DNA from: Bordetella parapertussis
GTDB lineage: Bacteria > Pseudomonadota > Gammaproteobacteria > Burkholderiales > Burkholderiaceae_C
Length of the DNA: 31,941 nt
Assembly (NCBI GenBank): GCA_945878355.1
Contig: CAMCTC010000054.1
Coordinates: forward strand, 1 to 31,941
Direction: 5' to 3'
Of the stretch, positions 1 to 8,225 are shown piece by piece. Numbering within the stretch: position 1 is the stretch's first letter; each line of letters opens with the position of its first letter. Both the position numbers and the translations under genes were made by a program. The notes beneath the pieces were generated by a model. It ran no database searches. It saw only the letters and a list, made by a program, of their open reading frames with translations, and was not told the origin of the DNA.

Positions 1-1041
1 TGGAGCGTCGCGGGCGCTGGCGACATCAACGGCGATGGCCTGGCCGACCTGATCGTCGGCGCGAAGGCTGGCGACCCGACGGCAGGTGCCGACGCCGGAC
101 GCAGCTATGTGGTGTTCGGCCAGACCAGCGGCGCGGCGGTCAACCTCAGCGCGGTCGCCAATGCCATCGGCGGTTTCGTGATCAACGGCCAAGGCGCGAG
201 CGACGGCAGCGGCGTCAGCGTCGCGGCAGCCGGCGATGTCAACGGCGACGGTCTGGCTGATCTGATCGTCGGTGCCGACTTGAGCGACCCGGTCGCAGGC
301 ACCAGCGCTGGCCGCAGCTATGTGGTCTTCGGCTCGACTGGCGGGGCTTTTGTGCTGTCCCAGGTGGACCAGTTGGGCGCGGCAGGCAACGACAGCCTGA
401 CCGGCAGCGCCGCAGGCCAGACCCTGGTCGGTGGTGCGGGTAACGACACCTTGACCGGCTTTGGCGGCGCCGATGTGCTGATGGGCGGCGCGGGAGACGA
501 TAGGCTGGTGCTCAAGGCCAGCAACGTTGCGGCGCTGCAGGCAGCGTTCGGGTCTGGCGGCAACACCGCGCAGCTCGCGCGGGTCGACGGTGGCGGCGGC
601 ATCGACACCTTCGCGCTCGACGGCGCGGGCATCACGCTGGACCTGACCGCGATTGCGAACCAGGGCGGCGGCACGCCGGGGAGCAGTTCGCGGCTGGAGA
701 GCATCGAGCGCATCGACCTGACCGGTGGCACCGGCGGCACCAACAACACGCTCAAGCTGGGCTTGCAAGACGTGCTCGACATCGCGGGCGTCAACAGCTT
801 CAACAATGCCAACGGCTGGGCTGACGGGACTTACAACCTGGCAGCGGGCGGCGCGAACGGCGTCACGCCGGAGCCTCGCCACCAACTGGTCATCGTCGGC
901 GACGCGACCGACCATGTGGTGGGCAGCGGTTGGGGCAGTGCGCTAGGAACGGTCACCAACAGCGGCATCACCTACGACGTCTACAACCAGGGCCTGGCGC
1001 AGCTGCTGATCCAGCAGGGCGGGCCGTTGCTCGGGCCTTGA
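1..1041 (+). CDS. 3' end of a large FG-GAP / RTX-type T1SS-secreted surface protein (partial)
   Basis: The frame is open from the first base of the window, so the start lies upstream. Two FG-GAP (integrin-alpha-like beta-propeller) units are visible, each with a GD(I/V)[12 protein letters not shown] calcium-binding core (around bases 22-63 and 232-273). Next comes an RTX-like glycine/aspartate block ([16 protein letters not shown]; about 421-510). The C-terminal domain contains IERIDLTG and [17 protein letters not shown], a style I associate with very large T1SS substrates in Burkholderiales. The absence of a membrane anchor and the C-terminal position of the RTX block fit export by a type I system, whose three components lie at 11019-15624. 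It is probably an adhesin or extracellular matrix protein. The ligand is unknown and the total length cannot be judged here. Confidence 0.88.
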   Translation, partial: WSVAGAGDINGDGLADLIVGAKAGDPTAGADAGRSYVVFGQTSGAAVNLSAVANAIGGFVINGQGASDGSGVSVAAAGDVNGDGLADLIVGADLSDPVAGTSAGRSYVVFGSTGGAFVLSQVDQLGAAGNDSLTGSAAGQTLVGGAGNDTLTGFGGADVLMGGAGDDRLVLKASNVAALQAAFGSGGNTAQLARVDGGGGIDTFALDGAGITLDLTAIANQGGGTPGSSSRLESIERIDLTGGTGGTNNTLKLGLQDVLDIAGVNSFNNANGWADGTYNLAAGGANGVTPEPRHQLVIVGDATDHVVGSGWGSALGTVTNSGITYDVYNQGLAQLLIQQGGPLLGP

Positions 1042-1129
1042 GGTGGCGGCCGCCTTCGAACGACCCGCCAAGCCAAGCTGGGGCGATGACCGGTATGGGG
1101 CGCCGGTGATCGGCAGGACTTGCGCGCCG

Positions 1130-1672
1130 CTAGGGCGGAAAGCGCAGGGCCGAAAACGCCCGCCCCGCCAGCACCGCTTGCCGTTCTATGGCCGCGGCCG
1201 AGTCGATCCAGCCACGCTCTTGCAGAAAGATCAGGAAGGCGCGGGTGCTGACCTTGCGGCACTGCGGCGGCAGCAGGAAACTGGTGTGGGCGATGCGGTG
1301 GTCCTCGAACAGGAACACGCCGGTCTGGCTGGGCTGGGCCAGTGCCATCTGGTTCATCGCTTCCTGCATCGCGAATTCGCCCAGATGGGCCTTGCTCCGC
1401 GGCGCGCCCGGCGGCGCCAGCAGGTGCTGGGCGAAGACCTGGGTCGGCAACAAGGTGATGGACTGGCGCTGCACCCAGTCGCGCAGCTTCTGGCGCGTCG
1501 GGCTGGGCTGGCGGGTCAAGTCATGAAAAACCATGTCGACGATCGCCACCTGCCAACCGGGCTTGAGCAGCAGGTCGAGCGCGTCGGCGTAGGCCAAGGT
1601 GATCAGCGGCCCGGCGTCGGGCAGCAAGATCAGGTCATCGCGCGGCGGGTCATCACGCGGCGTTGCAGCCAA
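1130..1672 (-). CDS. PIN-domain-like toxin of a type II toxin-antitoxin pair
   Basis: This 180-residue protein opens with a PIN-like first strand (LLPDAGPLITLAYADAL, Asp19). Further acidic residues fall at Asp46/Asp51, Glu99/Glu104 and in FEDHRI (Asp124), the usual spread for the metal-binding site of a PIN ribonuclease. Its neighbour directly upstream is a small putative DNA-binding protein, the usual toxin-antitoxin layout. The antitoxin's TGA is followed immediately by the only well-placed initiation codon, a TTG at 1672-1670, so translation is probably coupled and kept low. The gene runs convergently against the 3' end of the secreted-protein gene. RNA target and real toxicity cannot be read from sequence. 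It could also be a PIN-like protein without toxin activity. Confidence 0.72.
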   Translation of the reverse strand: MAATPRDDPPRDDLILLPDAGPLITLAYADALDLLLKPGWQVAIVDMVFHDLTRQPSPTRQKLRDWVQRQSITLLPTQVFAQHLLAPPGAPRSKAHLGEFAMQEAMNQMALAQPSQTGVFLFEDHRIAHTSFLLPPQCRKVSTRAFLIFLQERGWIDSAAAIERQAVLAGRAFSALRFPP

Positions 1673-2020
1673 TCAGCTGACCAGCGCGTGCAGGCTGTCG
1701 ACCATGGACCGGGTGGTGGCGTCTGGCAGCCGCGGCATCGGCAGATGCGACTGCGCCATCAGCAGGAACAGGTCCTCGGCGCTGTCTGTGCCCAGCGCCC
1801 GCAGCGTGCTGGCCTCATCGGCGCGGCCGAGCGAGAAATCGAGCAAGGCGCGAAAGTTCTGGTTGCCGCTGGCCTCGCCGGCCTCGAAGGTTTCCACCAG
1901 ATAGCGCAACTCGGCGTTGAACAAGGCATTGATCGAGGTCTGTGCCTTGGCCGCCACCACCTTGGCGCGCTGCAGCAGCACGGGGTCTACCGCGCCGGTG
2001 AAATTGACGGTCTTGGCCAT
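1673..2020 (-). CDS. RHH-type antitoxin paired with the PIN-like toxin
   Basis: This is a 115-residue acidic protein. Its N-terminus (MAKTVNFTGAVDPVLLQRAK, then SINALFNAELRYLVETFE) fits a short beta strand plus two helices of a ribbon-helix-helix DNA-binding domain. The C-terminal half is poorly conserved-looking and would be the toxin-binding part. The ATG at 2020 has a strong Shine-Dalgarno (AGGAGG) four bases upstream. Thirty bases further out is a perfect 7-bp palindrome (2050-2067) that is a good candidate for its own operator. It is expected to neutralise the downstream PIN-like protein and repress the operon. The family assignment rests on layout and fold-like features, not on a search. 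Confidence 0.7.
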   Translation of the reverse strand: MAKTVNFTGAVDPVLLQRAKVVAAKAQTSINALFNAELRYLVETFEAGEASGNQNFRALLDFSLGRADEASTLRALGTDSAEDLFLLMAQSHLPMPRLPDATTRSMVDSLHALVS

Positions 2021-2049
2021 GGGCCCTCCTTGTCGATGCTGGGAAGATT

Positions 2050-2067
2050 AACACATGATTATGTGTT
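2050..2067. promoter_or_regulatory. Palindromic candidate operator of the first TA operon
   Basis: AACACAT-GATT-ATGTGTT is a perfect inverted repeat (7-bp arms, 4-bp centre) in an AT-richer patch, 30 bp upstream of the antitoxin ATG. RHH antitoxins usually bind palindromes over their own promoters. Binding here is inference. Confidence 0.5.
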
Positions 2068-2166
2068 GCTGGGCGGTTGGGGCAGCGCGATGGCCTGGCG
2101 CAACGCTTTGCCGGCGCCGGGCGCCGCTGCCCGCCAGCCCTTCTTCAAACCCATGACGTGATTCAA

Positions 2167-2475
2167 ATGCTGATTCAGCACCAATCTTTGTCCGCGCTGT
2201 GGCGCCAGGTCGCCGCCACCCCCACGCATGCCAAGGTCGATCTGCCCTGGCAGGCCGGCTACAGCGCGCGCCAGGCGCTGCGCCTGGATGTCGGCCTGCT
2301 GGGTTCGCTGCAGGCCTTGAACATCCCGCGTTGGCAGGACGCTGCCCTGGGTGATGCGCTGCTGGGCCGGCCCTCGCTGAATGATGCCGAGACGCCACGG
2401 ATTTTCTGCTCACGCTGGCCGCCCGGGTCTAGCGCCACAACTGCTTCGAACGACCCAGCATGCGTGCCGGGCTGA
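2167..2475 (+). pseudogene. Truncated SPINDLY/TPR-type N-terminal fragment
   Basis: The frame starting at ATG 2167 (102 codons) resembles the first about 80 residues of the GT41 protein at 4651. Shared features in the same order are LW(R/Q)(Q/R), then DLPWQAGYSARQALRLD matching DWQAGVAARQALVLD, then GLL, QAL and WQD. The similarity fades after about base 2400. The frame then runs into the start of the downstream TPR-GT9 gene and stops, so no glycosyltransferase domain follows. I read it as the remnant of a deleted paralogue of the 4651 gene. It could instead be a genuine short protein, but it has no convincing ribosome-binding site. Confidence 0.5.
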
Positions 2476-4076
2476 CCGCGTCCGTCGGCTTGACAGCCAA
2501 CCCCACGGCCAACCCCACGGCCGACATGACGGCCGACCTGGCCCAGGCCCGCGCCTGGCACCAGGCCGGCCAGCTCGACCGGGCCCGGCAGGGCTATCTG
2601 GCGCTGCTGGCGCGTTGGCCCGGGCATGCGCCGGCGCTGGCGATGCTGGGCCTGGTCGACGCGCAGCAAGGCCAGTTGGCGCTGGCGGCGCAGCGCTTCG
2701 AGCAGAGCCTGCGCTGCGACCCGGCGCAGCCGACGGTGCTGGTGCAGCTGGGCCGGGTGCTGGGCTTGCTGCAGCGCGACGACGAGGCGATGGGCTGCTT
2801 TCGGCAGGCGATCGCGCTGCAGCCCGACCTGGCCGCCGCCCATGCCAACCTGGGCCAGGCGCTGCGCCGGCAGCAGCGGCTCGACGAGGCGCTGCGCTGC
2901 TGCCAGCGTGCGGTCGAGTTGGCGCCGGGTGACGCGCTGGGCCATTACTTTTTGGGCAATGTGCTGCGCGCGATGGGCCGCTTGGCGCCGGCGCTGCGCA
3001 GCTACCAGCGCAGCACCGAGATCGACCCGCAGCTGGCCGACGGTCACTGGAACCAGAGCCTGCTGCTCCTGATGCTGGGTGAGCTGGCGCCGGGTTGGCG
3101 ACTCTACGAGTGGCGCTGGCGGGTCGGCAGCGGCGTGCAGCAGCAGCGCCGCTTTGCCCAACCGCTGTGGTTGGGTGAAACGCCGCTGGCGGGCAAGACC
3201 TTGCTGGTGCACGCCGAGCAGGGCCTGGGCGACACGCTGCAGATGTGCCGCTACCTGCCGGCGCTGGCGGCGCAGCGCGCGCGGCTGTTGCTGCAGTTGC
3301 CGGCACGCTTGACGGCGCTGCTCGCGACGCTGGACTGCCCGCTGCAGATCGTCGACAGCGACCAGCCGCTGCCACCGTTCGACCTGCACTGCCCGATCAT
3401 GAGCCTGCCGCTGGCGATGAAGACCACGCTGGCGACTGTGCCTGCTGTATTGCCTGCTGCAATGCTTGCCGCATCACCTGCCGCATCACCTGCCGCAGCA
3501 CCTGCTGCAATCCCTGTGACACCACCTGCCGCACGAGGCTACCTGGCGGCCGACCCGACCCGGGTCGAAGCCTGGCGCCGCAGGCTGGGACCCAAGACCC
3601 GGCCGCGCGTCGGCCTGGTCTGGCGCGGCGCCGCGGGACACCCGGACGACGCCAGGCGCAGCGTCGAGTTGACGCAGTTGCAGGCCTTGTGGCGCGCTGA
3701 TATCGAGTGGCACGGCTTGCAGATCGAGTTGCGACCCGGCGACCAAGCGCTGGCCGACGCAGCGGGGATCAGCCTGCACTGCGAGCAGCAGCAAGACTTT
3801 GCCGACACCGCGGCGCTGCTGTCGCAGTTAGACCTGGTGATCGCCGTCGACACCTCGGTCGCGCACCTGACCGGCGCGATGGGCCTGCCGCTGTGGCTGA
3901 TGCTGGCGCAGCCGGCAGACTTCCGCTGGCTGCTCGACCGCAGCGACAGCCCCTGGTACCCCAGCGCGAGGCTGTTCAGGCAGTCCCGGCCCGGCGACTG
4001 GGCCGATGTGCTGCAGGCCATGGCCCAGGCGCTGGTCGAGCGCTGGCCGCCGGCCTCAGCCAGCAGCGTGGCATGA
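2460..4076 (+). CDS. TPR protein fused to a GT9-like glycosyltransferase domain
   Basis: This 538-residue cytoplasmic protein has two parts. Residues 26-195 are about five TPR units (for example AHANLGQALRRQQRLDEALR), which bind protein partners. Residues 245-510 resemble the ADP-heptose:LPS heptosyltransferase (GT9) fold, with HAEQGLGDTLQMCRYLP near 251-267, RVGLVWRG near 383 and the nucleotide-sugar-binding segment VDTSVAHLTGAMG near 463-475. Such TPR-GT proteins commonly sit beside large secreted proteins and are thought to glycosylate them or to help do so; the substrate here is inferred. Two Ala/Pro-rich stretches look like repeat expansions: NPTANPTA at the N-terminus and a linker at 325-357 made of 12-bp units. 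ATG 2460 has no good Shine-Dalgarno, and the in-frame ATG at 2526 is an equally possible start. Confidence 0.8.
   Translation: MRAGLTASVGLTANPTANPTADMTADLAQARAWHQAGQLDRARQGYLALLARWPGHAPALAMLGLVDAQQGQLALAAQRFEQSLRCDPAQPTVLVQLGRVLGLLQRDDEAMGCFRQAIALQPDLAAAHANLGQALRRQQRLDEALRCCQRAVELAPGDALGHYFLGNVLRAMGRLAPALRSYQRSTEIDPQLADGHWNQSLLLLMLGELAPGWRLYEWRWRVGSGVQQQRRFAQPLWLGETPLAGKTLLVHAEQGLGDTLQMCRYLPALAAQRARLLLQLPARLTALLATLDCPLQIVDSDQPLPPFDLHCPIMSLPLAMKTTLATVPAVLPAAMLAASPAASPAAAPAAIPVTPPAARGYLAADPTRVEAWRRRLGPKTRPRVGLVWRGAAGHPDDARRSVELTQLQALWRADIEWHGLQIELRPGDQALADAAGISLHCEQQQDFADTAALLSQLDLVIAVDTSVAHLTGAMGLPLWLMLAQPADFRWLLDRSDSPWYPSARLFRQSRPGDWADVLQAMAQALVERWPPASASSVA
3441..3536 (+). repeat. Eight 12-bp tandem units coding a Pro-Ala linker
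   Basis: Eight consecutive in-frame 12-mers are degenerate copies of CCTGCCGCATCA, coding P-A-x-x. Two are identical but for the first codon (3465, 3477). They lie inside the GT9-like domain, between the two Rossmann halves. Confidence 0.8.
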
Positions 4077-4130
4077 GCGGCATGACCGGCATGACCTGCG
4101 ATCTGGCGGCAAGCTCAAGCCTTGAGCCCA

Positions 4131-4370
4131 TCAGCGCAATTCATCGCCCGGAACCGGTGGCAGGTCAGGGCTGGCCGCGAGCCAGGCGTCGAAGCCCGAG
4201 GGTTCGCCGCGAGCTTGGCGCTCGCGAAAATAAGCCTCTGTCTTCAGCGCCGAGACCTTTTCGGCAATCGCCGCGACAAAGAACTGGTTCATCGAGACGC
4301 TCTCCTCTTGGGCGACTTGCCGGGCATAGGCCAGCAATGAGTCCGGCAGGCGCAAGGCGTAGTTCGACAT
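4131..4370 (-). CDS. HicB/Arc-like RHH antitoxin
   Basis: This 79-residue protein has the N-terminus MSNYALRLPDSLLAYARQVA, then EESVSMNQFFVAAIAEKVSAL. That is a typical ribbon-helix-helix DNA-binding pattern: a beta strand with alternating residues, helix A, then helix B with the S(M)NQF turn. The acidic, proline-rich C-terminus would contact a toxin. Its ATG overlaps the stop of the upstream PIN fragment (ATGA), so the two were co-translated. Because the toxin partner is truncated, this is probably an orphan antitoxin that may still bind DNA. The toxin-before-antitoxin order is seen in some PIN/RHH pairs. Confidence 0.72.
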   Translation of the reverse strand: MSNYALRLPDSLLAYARQVAQEESVSMNQFFVAAIAEKVSALKTEAYFRERQARGEPSGFDAWLAASPDLPPVPGDELR

Positions 4371-4588
4371 CAGGTCTGTCCTTTGTTCAACTGTTGCAGG
4401 AACGCTGCTGGGGTCAACACCTGCAGTGCGAATTTCCGGGCAGCATCAAAGTCATCGAGATTGAAGCTGATCAGCGCATCTGCGCGGCCGTTGAGCGCTG
4501 TCTCGAGCACTGTTTCATCGGCTGCATCTCGCAGCTGAGGCCGCCAAAGGTAGATCAGCTGAGCGGGTCCGAAACCAACACCACGCAC
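4370..4588 (-). pseudogene. 5'-truncated PIN-domain toxin
   Basis: The 72 codons give IYLWRPQLRDAADETVLETA, then GRADALISFNLDDF and LTPAAFLQQL. This matches what I know as the C-terminal half of PIN toxins of the 'putative toxin component, PIN family' group, which are about 140 residues. The first half, including the initial catalytic Asp (usually LDTNV), is missing. In the same frame upstream there is a stop at 4615-4613 after only nine codons, so the gene cannot be extended. The only start is a weak GTG at 4588. The break lies just upstream of the GT41 gene, which suggests a deletion or insertion boundary near 4590. It is unlikely to be an active nuclease. Confidence 0.72.
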
Positions 4589-4650
4589 TTTGAAATCATA
4601 TAACTGATGACATCAGTCTTGTTGAGACCGTCAAGCCATCGAGGCCATCC

Positions 4651-6375
4651 ATGAAGCCGCTGTCGGTAGCGCAGGACGTCGAACTGCTTTGGCAACGACT
4701 TCGGCTGGCGCCTGAGCAGGCCGGGCTGTGGCTGGACTTGGCGCAGGCCTATGCGGCCGAGGGCCTGGACTGGCAAGCGGGTGTCGCGGCTCGCCAGGCG
4801 CTGGTGCTGGACCCTGGATTGCTGGCGCGATGGCAAGCGCTGGGTATGGCGCATTGGCAAGACCGGCCAGCAACCGAAGCGGCAGCGGGCGACGGGGCCC
4901 GCGACGGCCGTGCGAACCTGCAACCCACGCAAGGCCTGGCCGCTGCGCTGCCCGCGCTGCGCCTGCTCGAGGCCGAATTGCAAGGCCGCATGGGCGATGC
5001 GCAAGGGCAGTTCGCGACGCTGCAACAGGCCTTGGCAGCGCACGACGAGCTGCGCGCCAGGCCGGCGTTGGCGTCCGGGCCTGCCCAGTTGCAGGCCAGC
5101 GCGATGGCCTGCACGGTGGCCAGCGCGTTGGCGTCAAGCCTGGCGCTGAGCGCGCTGCACGCTGGCGATCTGGCTGCGGCCGGGCTGACCGCGATGCACC
5201 GCAGGCTGTGCGCGCCGCTGGAGGCCGCAGCGCCGCCGCTGACGCGGTTCGAGAATCCGCAAATCGCTGGTCGGCGTCTGCGCGTCGGCCTGGTGGCCGT
5301 CGGGCTGCCGCCGGCGATCCAGCCCTTGCTGCTGCCCTGGCTGGCGCGGATCGACCGCAGCGAGTTCGAGCTGATCGTCTACCAAGGCGGCCTGGGCTCA
5401 AGCCAGATGCTGCAAGCCTGTGCCGACCGTTGGTGGGACGTCACCACAATGGATGACGCCGGCCTGCAGCGGCTCATCGTCACCGATGGCGTCGACCTGC
5501 TGATCGACCTGGCAGGCCACCATCCCGGCAACCGGCTCGGGCTGTTTGCGCGCCGCGCCGCGCCGGTGCAGCTGAGTTTTCTGGGCCACCCGCATTCAAC
5601 CGGACTGGCATCGATCGATTGGTGGGTCGGCGACCAGGTGCTCAGCCCGGCCGAGCATGCGCCGCTGTTTTGCGAAGGCATTGCCCAGCTGCTTGGCAGC
5701 CTGCTGGTCTGGGCGCCGGACCGGGATCAAGCCTTGCCGCCGCCGCGACATGCCAGGGCGGCGGTGGTGTTCGGCTCGTTCAACGAGGCGATACAGCTGA
5801 CACCGCGCTGCGTTGCGCTGTGGGCGCGGGTGCTCCGCGCCGTGCCGGGATCTCAGCTCATGCTCAGCGCGTCGTCGCTGGGCGACGGCGCGGTGCAGTC
5901 GGGGTTCAAGGCGCACTTCGAGGCCCAGGGCATCGCGGCCGAGCGTTTGACGATGTACGGGCACAGCGGGCCGGCCGGGCTGGCGCAGGCCCACGGCGAG
6001 ATCGACATCGCGCTCGATCCGACGCCGTTCAATGGCAGCGTGTCCACGCTGCAGGCCTTGTGGATGGGGGTGCCGGTGGTCACGCTGGCAGGGGGGCATG
6101 CCGCGTCGCGCTTGGGCGCAAGCCTGCTGCGCACGCTGGGCCAGCCCGGCTGGGTGGCCGAGGACGAGTGCGCTTATGTCGCGACGGCGGTGCGTCTGGC
6201 GCGTGACGCCGCCACGCTGCGCCAGGGCCGCGCCGGCTTGCGCGAGCAGTTGGCGGGCTCAGCGCTGTGCGACATCGACGGCTATGCGCGCGATGTCGAG
6301 TCGCTGCTGCGGCGGATGTGGGCCCAGTACTGCGCTGGCGGCGGGCCGCGGCTGCTGCAGGCCATCACAACCTGA
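4651..6375 (+). CDS. SPINDLY / O-GlcNAc transferase-like (GT41) protein
   Basis: This 574-residue protein has a helical, TPR-like N-terminal part (1-190) and a C-terminal GT-B domain of the OGT/SPINDLY type (205-560). Recognisable blocks are RRLRVGLVAVGL (208), DLLIDLAGHHPGNRLGLFA (282), APVQLSFLGHPHSTGL (304), FGSFNEAIQLTP (374) and DIALDPTPFNGSVSTLQALW (452). Family members transfer a sugar from a nucleotide sugar to Ser/Thr, or to Asn in the HMW1C branch, in the cytoplasm, often on adhesins before export. Two substrate-binding positions deviate. The lysine of the FNxLxK motif (Lys842 in human OGT) is Gln382, and the usual GHTT/GGTTT loop reads GSVST. The protein may therefore be inactive or use another donor. 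The start ATG has only a weak GAGG upstream. Confidence 0.85.
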   Translation: MKPLSVAQDVELLWQRLRLAPEQAGLWLDLAQAYAAEGLDWQAGVAARQALVLDPGLLARWQALGMAHWQDRPATEAAAGDGARDGRANLQPTQGLAAALPALRLLEAELQGRMGDAQGQFATLQQALAAHDELRARPALASGPAQLQASAMACTVASALASSLALSALHAGDLAAAGLTAMHRRLCAPLEAAAPPLTRFENPQIAGRRLRVGLVAVGLPPAIQPLLLPWLARIDRSEFELIVYQGGLGSSQMLQACADRWWDVTTMDDAGLQRLIVTDGVDLLIDLAGHHPGNRLGLFARRAAPVQLSFLGHPHSTGLASIDWWVGDQVLSPAEHAPLFCEGIAQLLGSLLVWAPDRDQALPPPRHARAAVVFGSFNEAIQLTPRCVALWARVLRAVPGSQLMLSASSLGDGAVQSGFKAHFEAQGIAAERLTMYGHSGPAGLAQAHGEIDIALDPTPFNGSVSTLQALWMGVPVVTLAGGHAASRLGASLLRTLGQPGWVAEDECAYVATAVRLARDAATLRQGRAGLREQLAGSALCDIDGYARDVESLLRRMWAQYCAGGGPRLLQAITT

Positions 6376-6394
6376 TGACCGCTCATAAAAAAGC

Positions 6395-7210
6395 TCAGCA
6401 AGCTGCCTGGCTTGCCAGCGGCGCCAACCACAGGCCGGCCTGTTCGTCGGGTAGAAACAAATGGTCTCGGTGTCCGAAGCCGAGCGCGATGTCGCGGCTG
6501 GCGACCGGCAGACCGGTGTCGAGCGCGTAGTGGCTGTAGTCCTGCTCGAGCATCCAGCCTTGGTAGAAAGCGAGGTCGCTGCCCGGCAGGATCTCGCACA
6601 CCACCGCCGGGCGCCGGGTCTTGATCCAGTGATGGGCACCGGTCAGCACCTCGGGCTCGTGGCTTTCGACGTCGATTTTGACCAGCACCGGGCCGGCAGC
6701 GACCGCCGAGGGCGGCAGCGCGTCGTCGAGTCGGTCGACCTGCACAACGCGTTGGTCTGAGTGCTGGCGTCTGAAGTCCGGGTTCAGCGAGGCCGAGGTC
6801 TCGACCAAGCCGTGGTCGGCCAGCGGGAAATACAACGCGGCCTCGGCGCGCTGTCTGCCCAGCGCGATCGGGTGCAGTTGCAGGCTGTCCTGCATTTCCG
6901 ACAGTCGGGCGTTGCTGGACAGCACAGCGGCGATCTCGGCGACAGGTTCGAACGCGTGGCATGCCAAGGCCCCGCTGGCCAGCGCGAGCAGCGAGTAGAA
7001 ACCGGTGTTCGCGCCGATATCGAGAAATGAGGGGCGCAGCGCAGTGCACCACTGCGCCACCAGCCAGGGCAGTGGCGGCTCGTAGGCTTGCCAGCCTTGC
7101 TGCAGCACCGTCATCGCGACCTGGTCGCGGCCGCCGCAGCTGTCGATCCAGAAGCGGCCGCGACGCTGTGCCAGCACCACGTCGACCTGTGCCAGGTGGT
7201 GGATGTGCAT
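6395..7210 (-). CDS. FkbM-family SAM-dependent methyltransferase
   Basis: This 271-residue protein has the class I methyltransferase motif I FLDIGANTGFYSLLAL (62-77), an acidic loop HAFEP (85-89), and the FkbM signature VLVKIDVESHEPEVLTGA (175-192). Family members O-methylate sugars or polyketides. In a locus with three glycosyltransferase-like genes, a glycan hydroxyl is the most likely acceptor, which is inference. The ATG overlaps the stop of the upstream glycosyltransferase (ATGA), so the two are translationally coupled. The gene converges on the 3' end of the GT41 gene with only 19 bp between them. Confidence 0.87.
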   Translation of the reverse strand: MHIHHLAQVDVVLAQRRGRFWIDSCGGRDQVAMTVLQQGWQAYEPPLPWLVAQWCTALRPSFLDIGANTGFYSLLALASGALACHAFEPVAEIAAVLSSNARLSEMQDSLQLHPIALGRQRAEAALYFPLADHGLVETSASLNPDFRRQHSDQRVVQVDRLDDALPPSAVAAGPVLVKIDVESHEPEVLTGAHHWIKTRRPAVVCEILPGSDLAFYQGWMLEQDYSHYALDTGLPVASRDIALGFGHRDHLFLPDEQAGLWLAPLASQAAC

Positions 7211-8208
7211 CAGTCGTTTCCGGTCTGGGCCGGGCCTTCAGGCAAGCGGTATTGATCGATGCGCTCGCCCAGCAAGTGCTGCCAAGCGCTCAGCAACTCG
7301 GCGTTGAAGCGCTCCACGCTGTAGCTGGCTGCGGTGGCGCGTGAGGCCGTCACCCGGCGGGCTGCGGCCGCGTCGTCCATCGCCAGCAGGCCGGCGATGG
7401 CTTCGCTAAAGGCCTCGAGGTCGCCGTCCGCAACCCAGCTGCCGTTGTCGCGGCTGGCGTACTCGCTGCCGCCATAACCGTCGAAGCCGCACACCAGGCA
7501 GCCGGCTGCCATCGCTTCGAGCGGCGGCAGCCCCAGCCCCTCGAAGCGGCTGAGGCTGGCAAACACCAGCGACTCGCCCAGCACCTGCGCCATCTGCTGG
7601 CGCGACATGCCGCCGATCGGTACCCATCGCAGGTCCGCGTGTTGCGGGTACCGGCCTCGGAACAGTTGCACCAGCAGGCTGGCATCGGCAGGGCGCTTGA
7701 GCGGGATGAAGGCGATCTGGCGCTGCTTGGTCTGTGCGCGGAAAAAAGTCGGCAGCACATAGGGCCGCACCACCTGCCAATCGGTGGTCGATCCCCAGCG
7801 CTGCAAGGTATCGCGCGTGCTCAGGCTGCCGCACAGGCCGCCGGCCAGCGGGTAGCGGTTCAGGCTGTCAATCGAAGCAAACCCTTTGAAGCTGTAATAA
7901 GGGTTCTGGTTGTGTATCGCCACCTGGCACGCCATGGCGGCGAGCCGCTCGAAGCTTGCAGGCGGTGTGACTTCGGGCATGACCAACCAGTCCTGCGGCA
8001 AGAACGCCAATTGCTCGCTCCAGTGCACCATCGGCACTGGAAACGGCTGCTTGGGCGCCTGCACCTTGGCGGCAGGGTCCAGCAGCAGGAAGGCGCGCAG
8101 GCCAGCTTGGCGAAGCGCGGCCACATGCTGCAGGTTGACCAGTTCGCCACCGGCCTTGACCGGCAACGAAGCGGTGTAGTAGATGGCGGGTCTTGCGCTG
8201 AGCGTCAT
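7210..8208 (-). CDS. GT4-type glycosyltransferase (group 1)
   Basis: This 332-residue protein has a GT-B pattern. The N-terminal half carries AGGELVNLQHVAALRQAG, the usual acceptor-side loop. The C-terminal half carries SRFEGLGLPPLEAMAAGCLV (220-239), the E-x7-E retaining glycosyltransferase motif (Glu223/Glu231), followed by GFDGYGGSEYA. It would transfer an activated sugar in the cytoplasm; donor and acceptor cannot be read. It is translationally coupled to the FkbM gene downstream. It lies 17 bp downstream of the response-regulator stop, so the kinase, regulator, glycosyltransferase and methyltransferase probably form one minus-strand operon. Confidence 0.83.
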   Translation of the reverse strand: MTLSARPAIYYTASLPVKAGGELVNLQHVAALRQAGLRAFLLLDPAAKVQAPKQPFPVPMVHWSEQLAFLPQDWLVMPEVTPPASFERLAAMACQVAIHNQNPYYSFKGFASIDSLNRYPLAGGLCGSLSTRDTLQRWGSTTDWQVVRPYVLPTFFRAQTKQRQIAFIPLKRPADASLLVQLFRGRYPQHADLRWVPIGGMSRQQMAQVLGESLVFASLSRFEGLGLPPLEAMAAGCLVCGFDGYGGSEYASRDNGSWVADGDLEAFSEAIAGLLAMDDAAAARRVTASRATAASYSVERFNAELLSAWQHLLGERIDQYRLPEGPAQTGND

Positions 8209-8225
8209 CGCGTGTCGTCAGTGGC

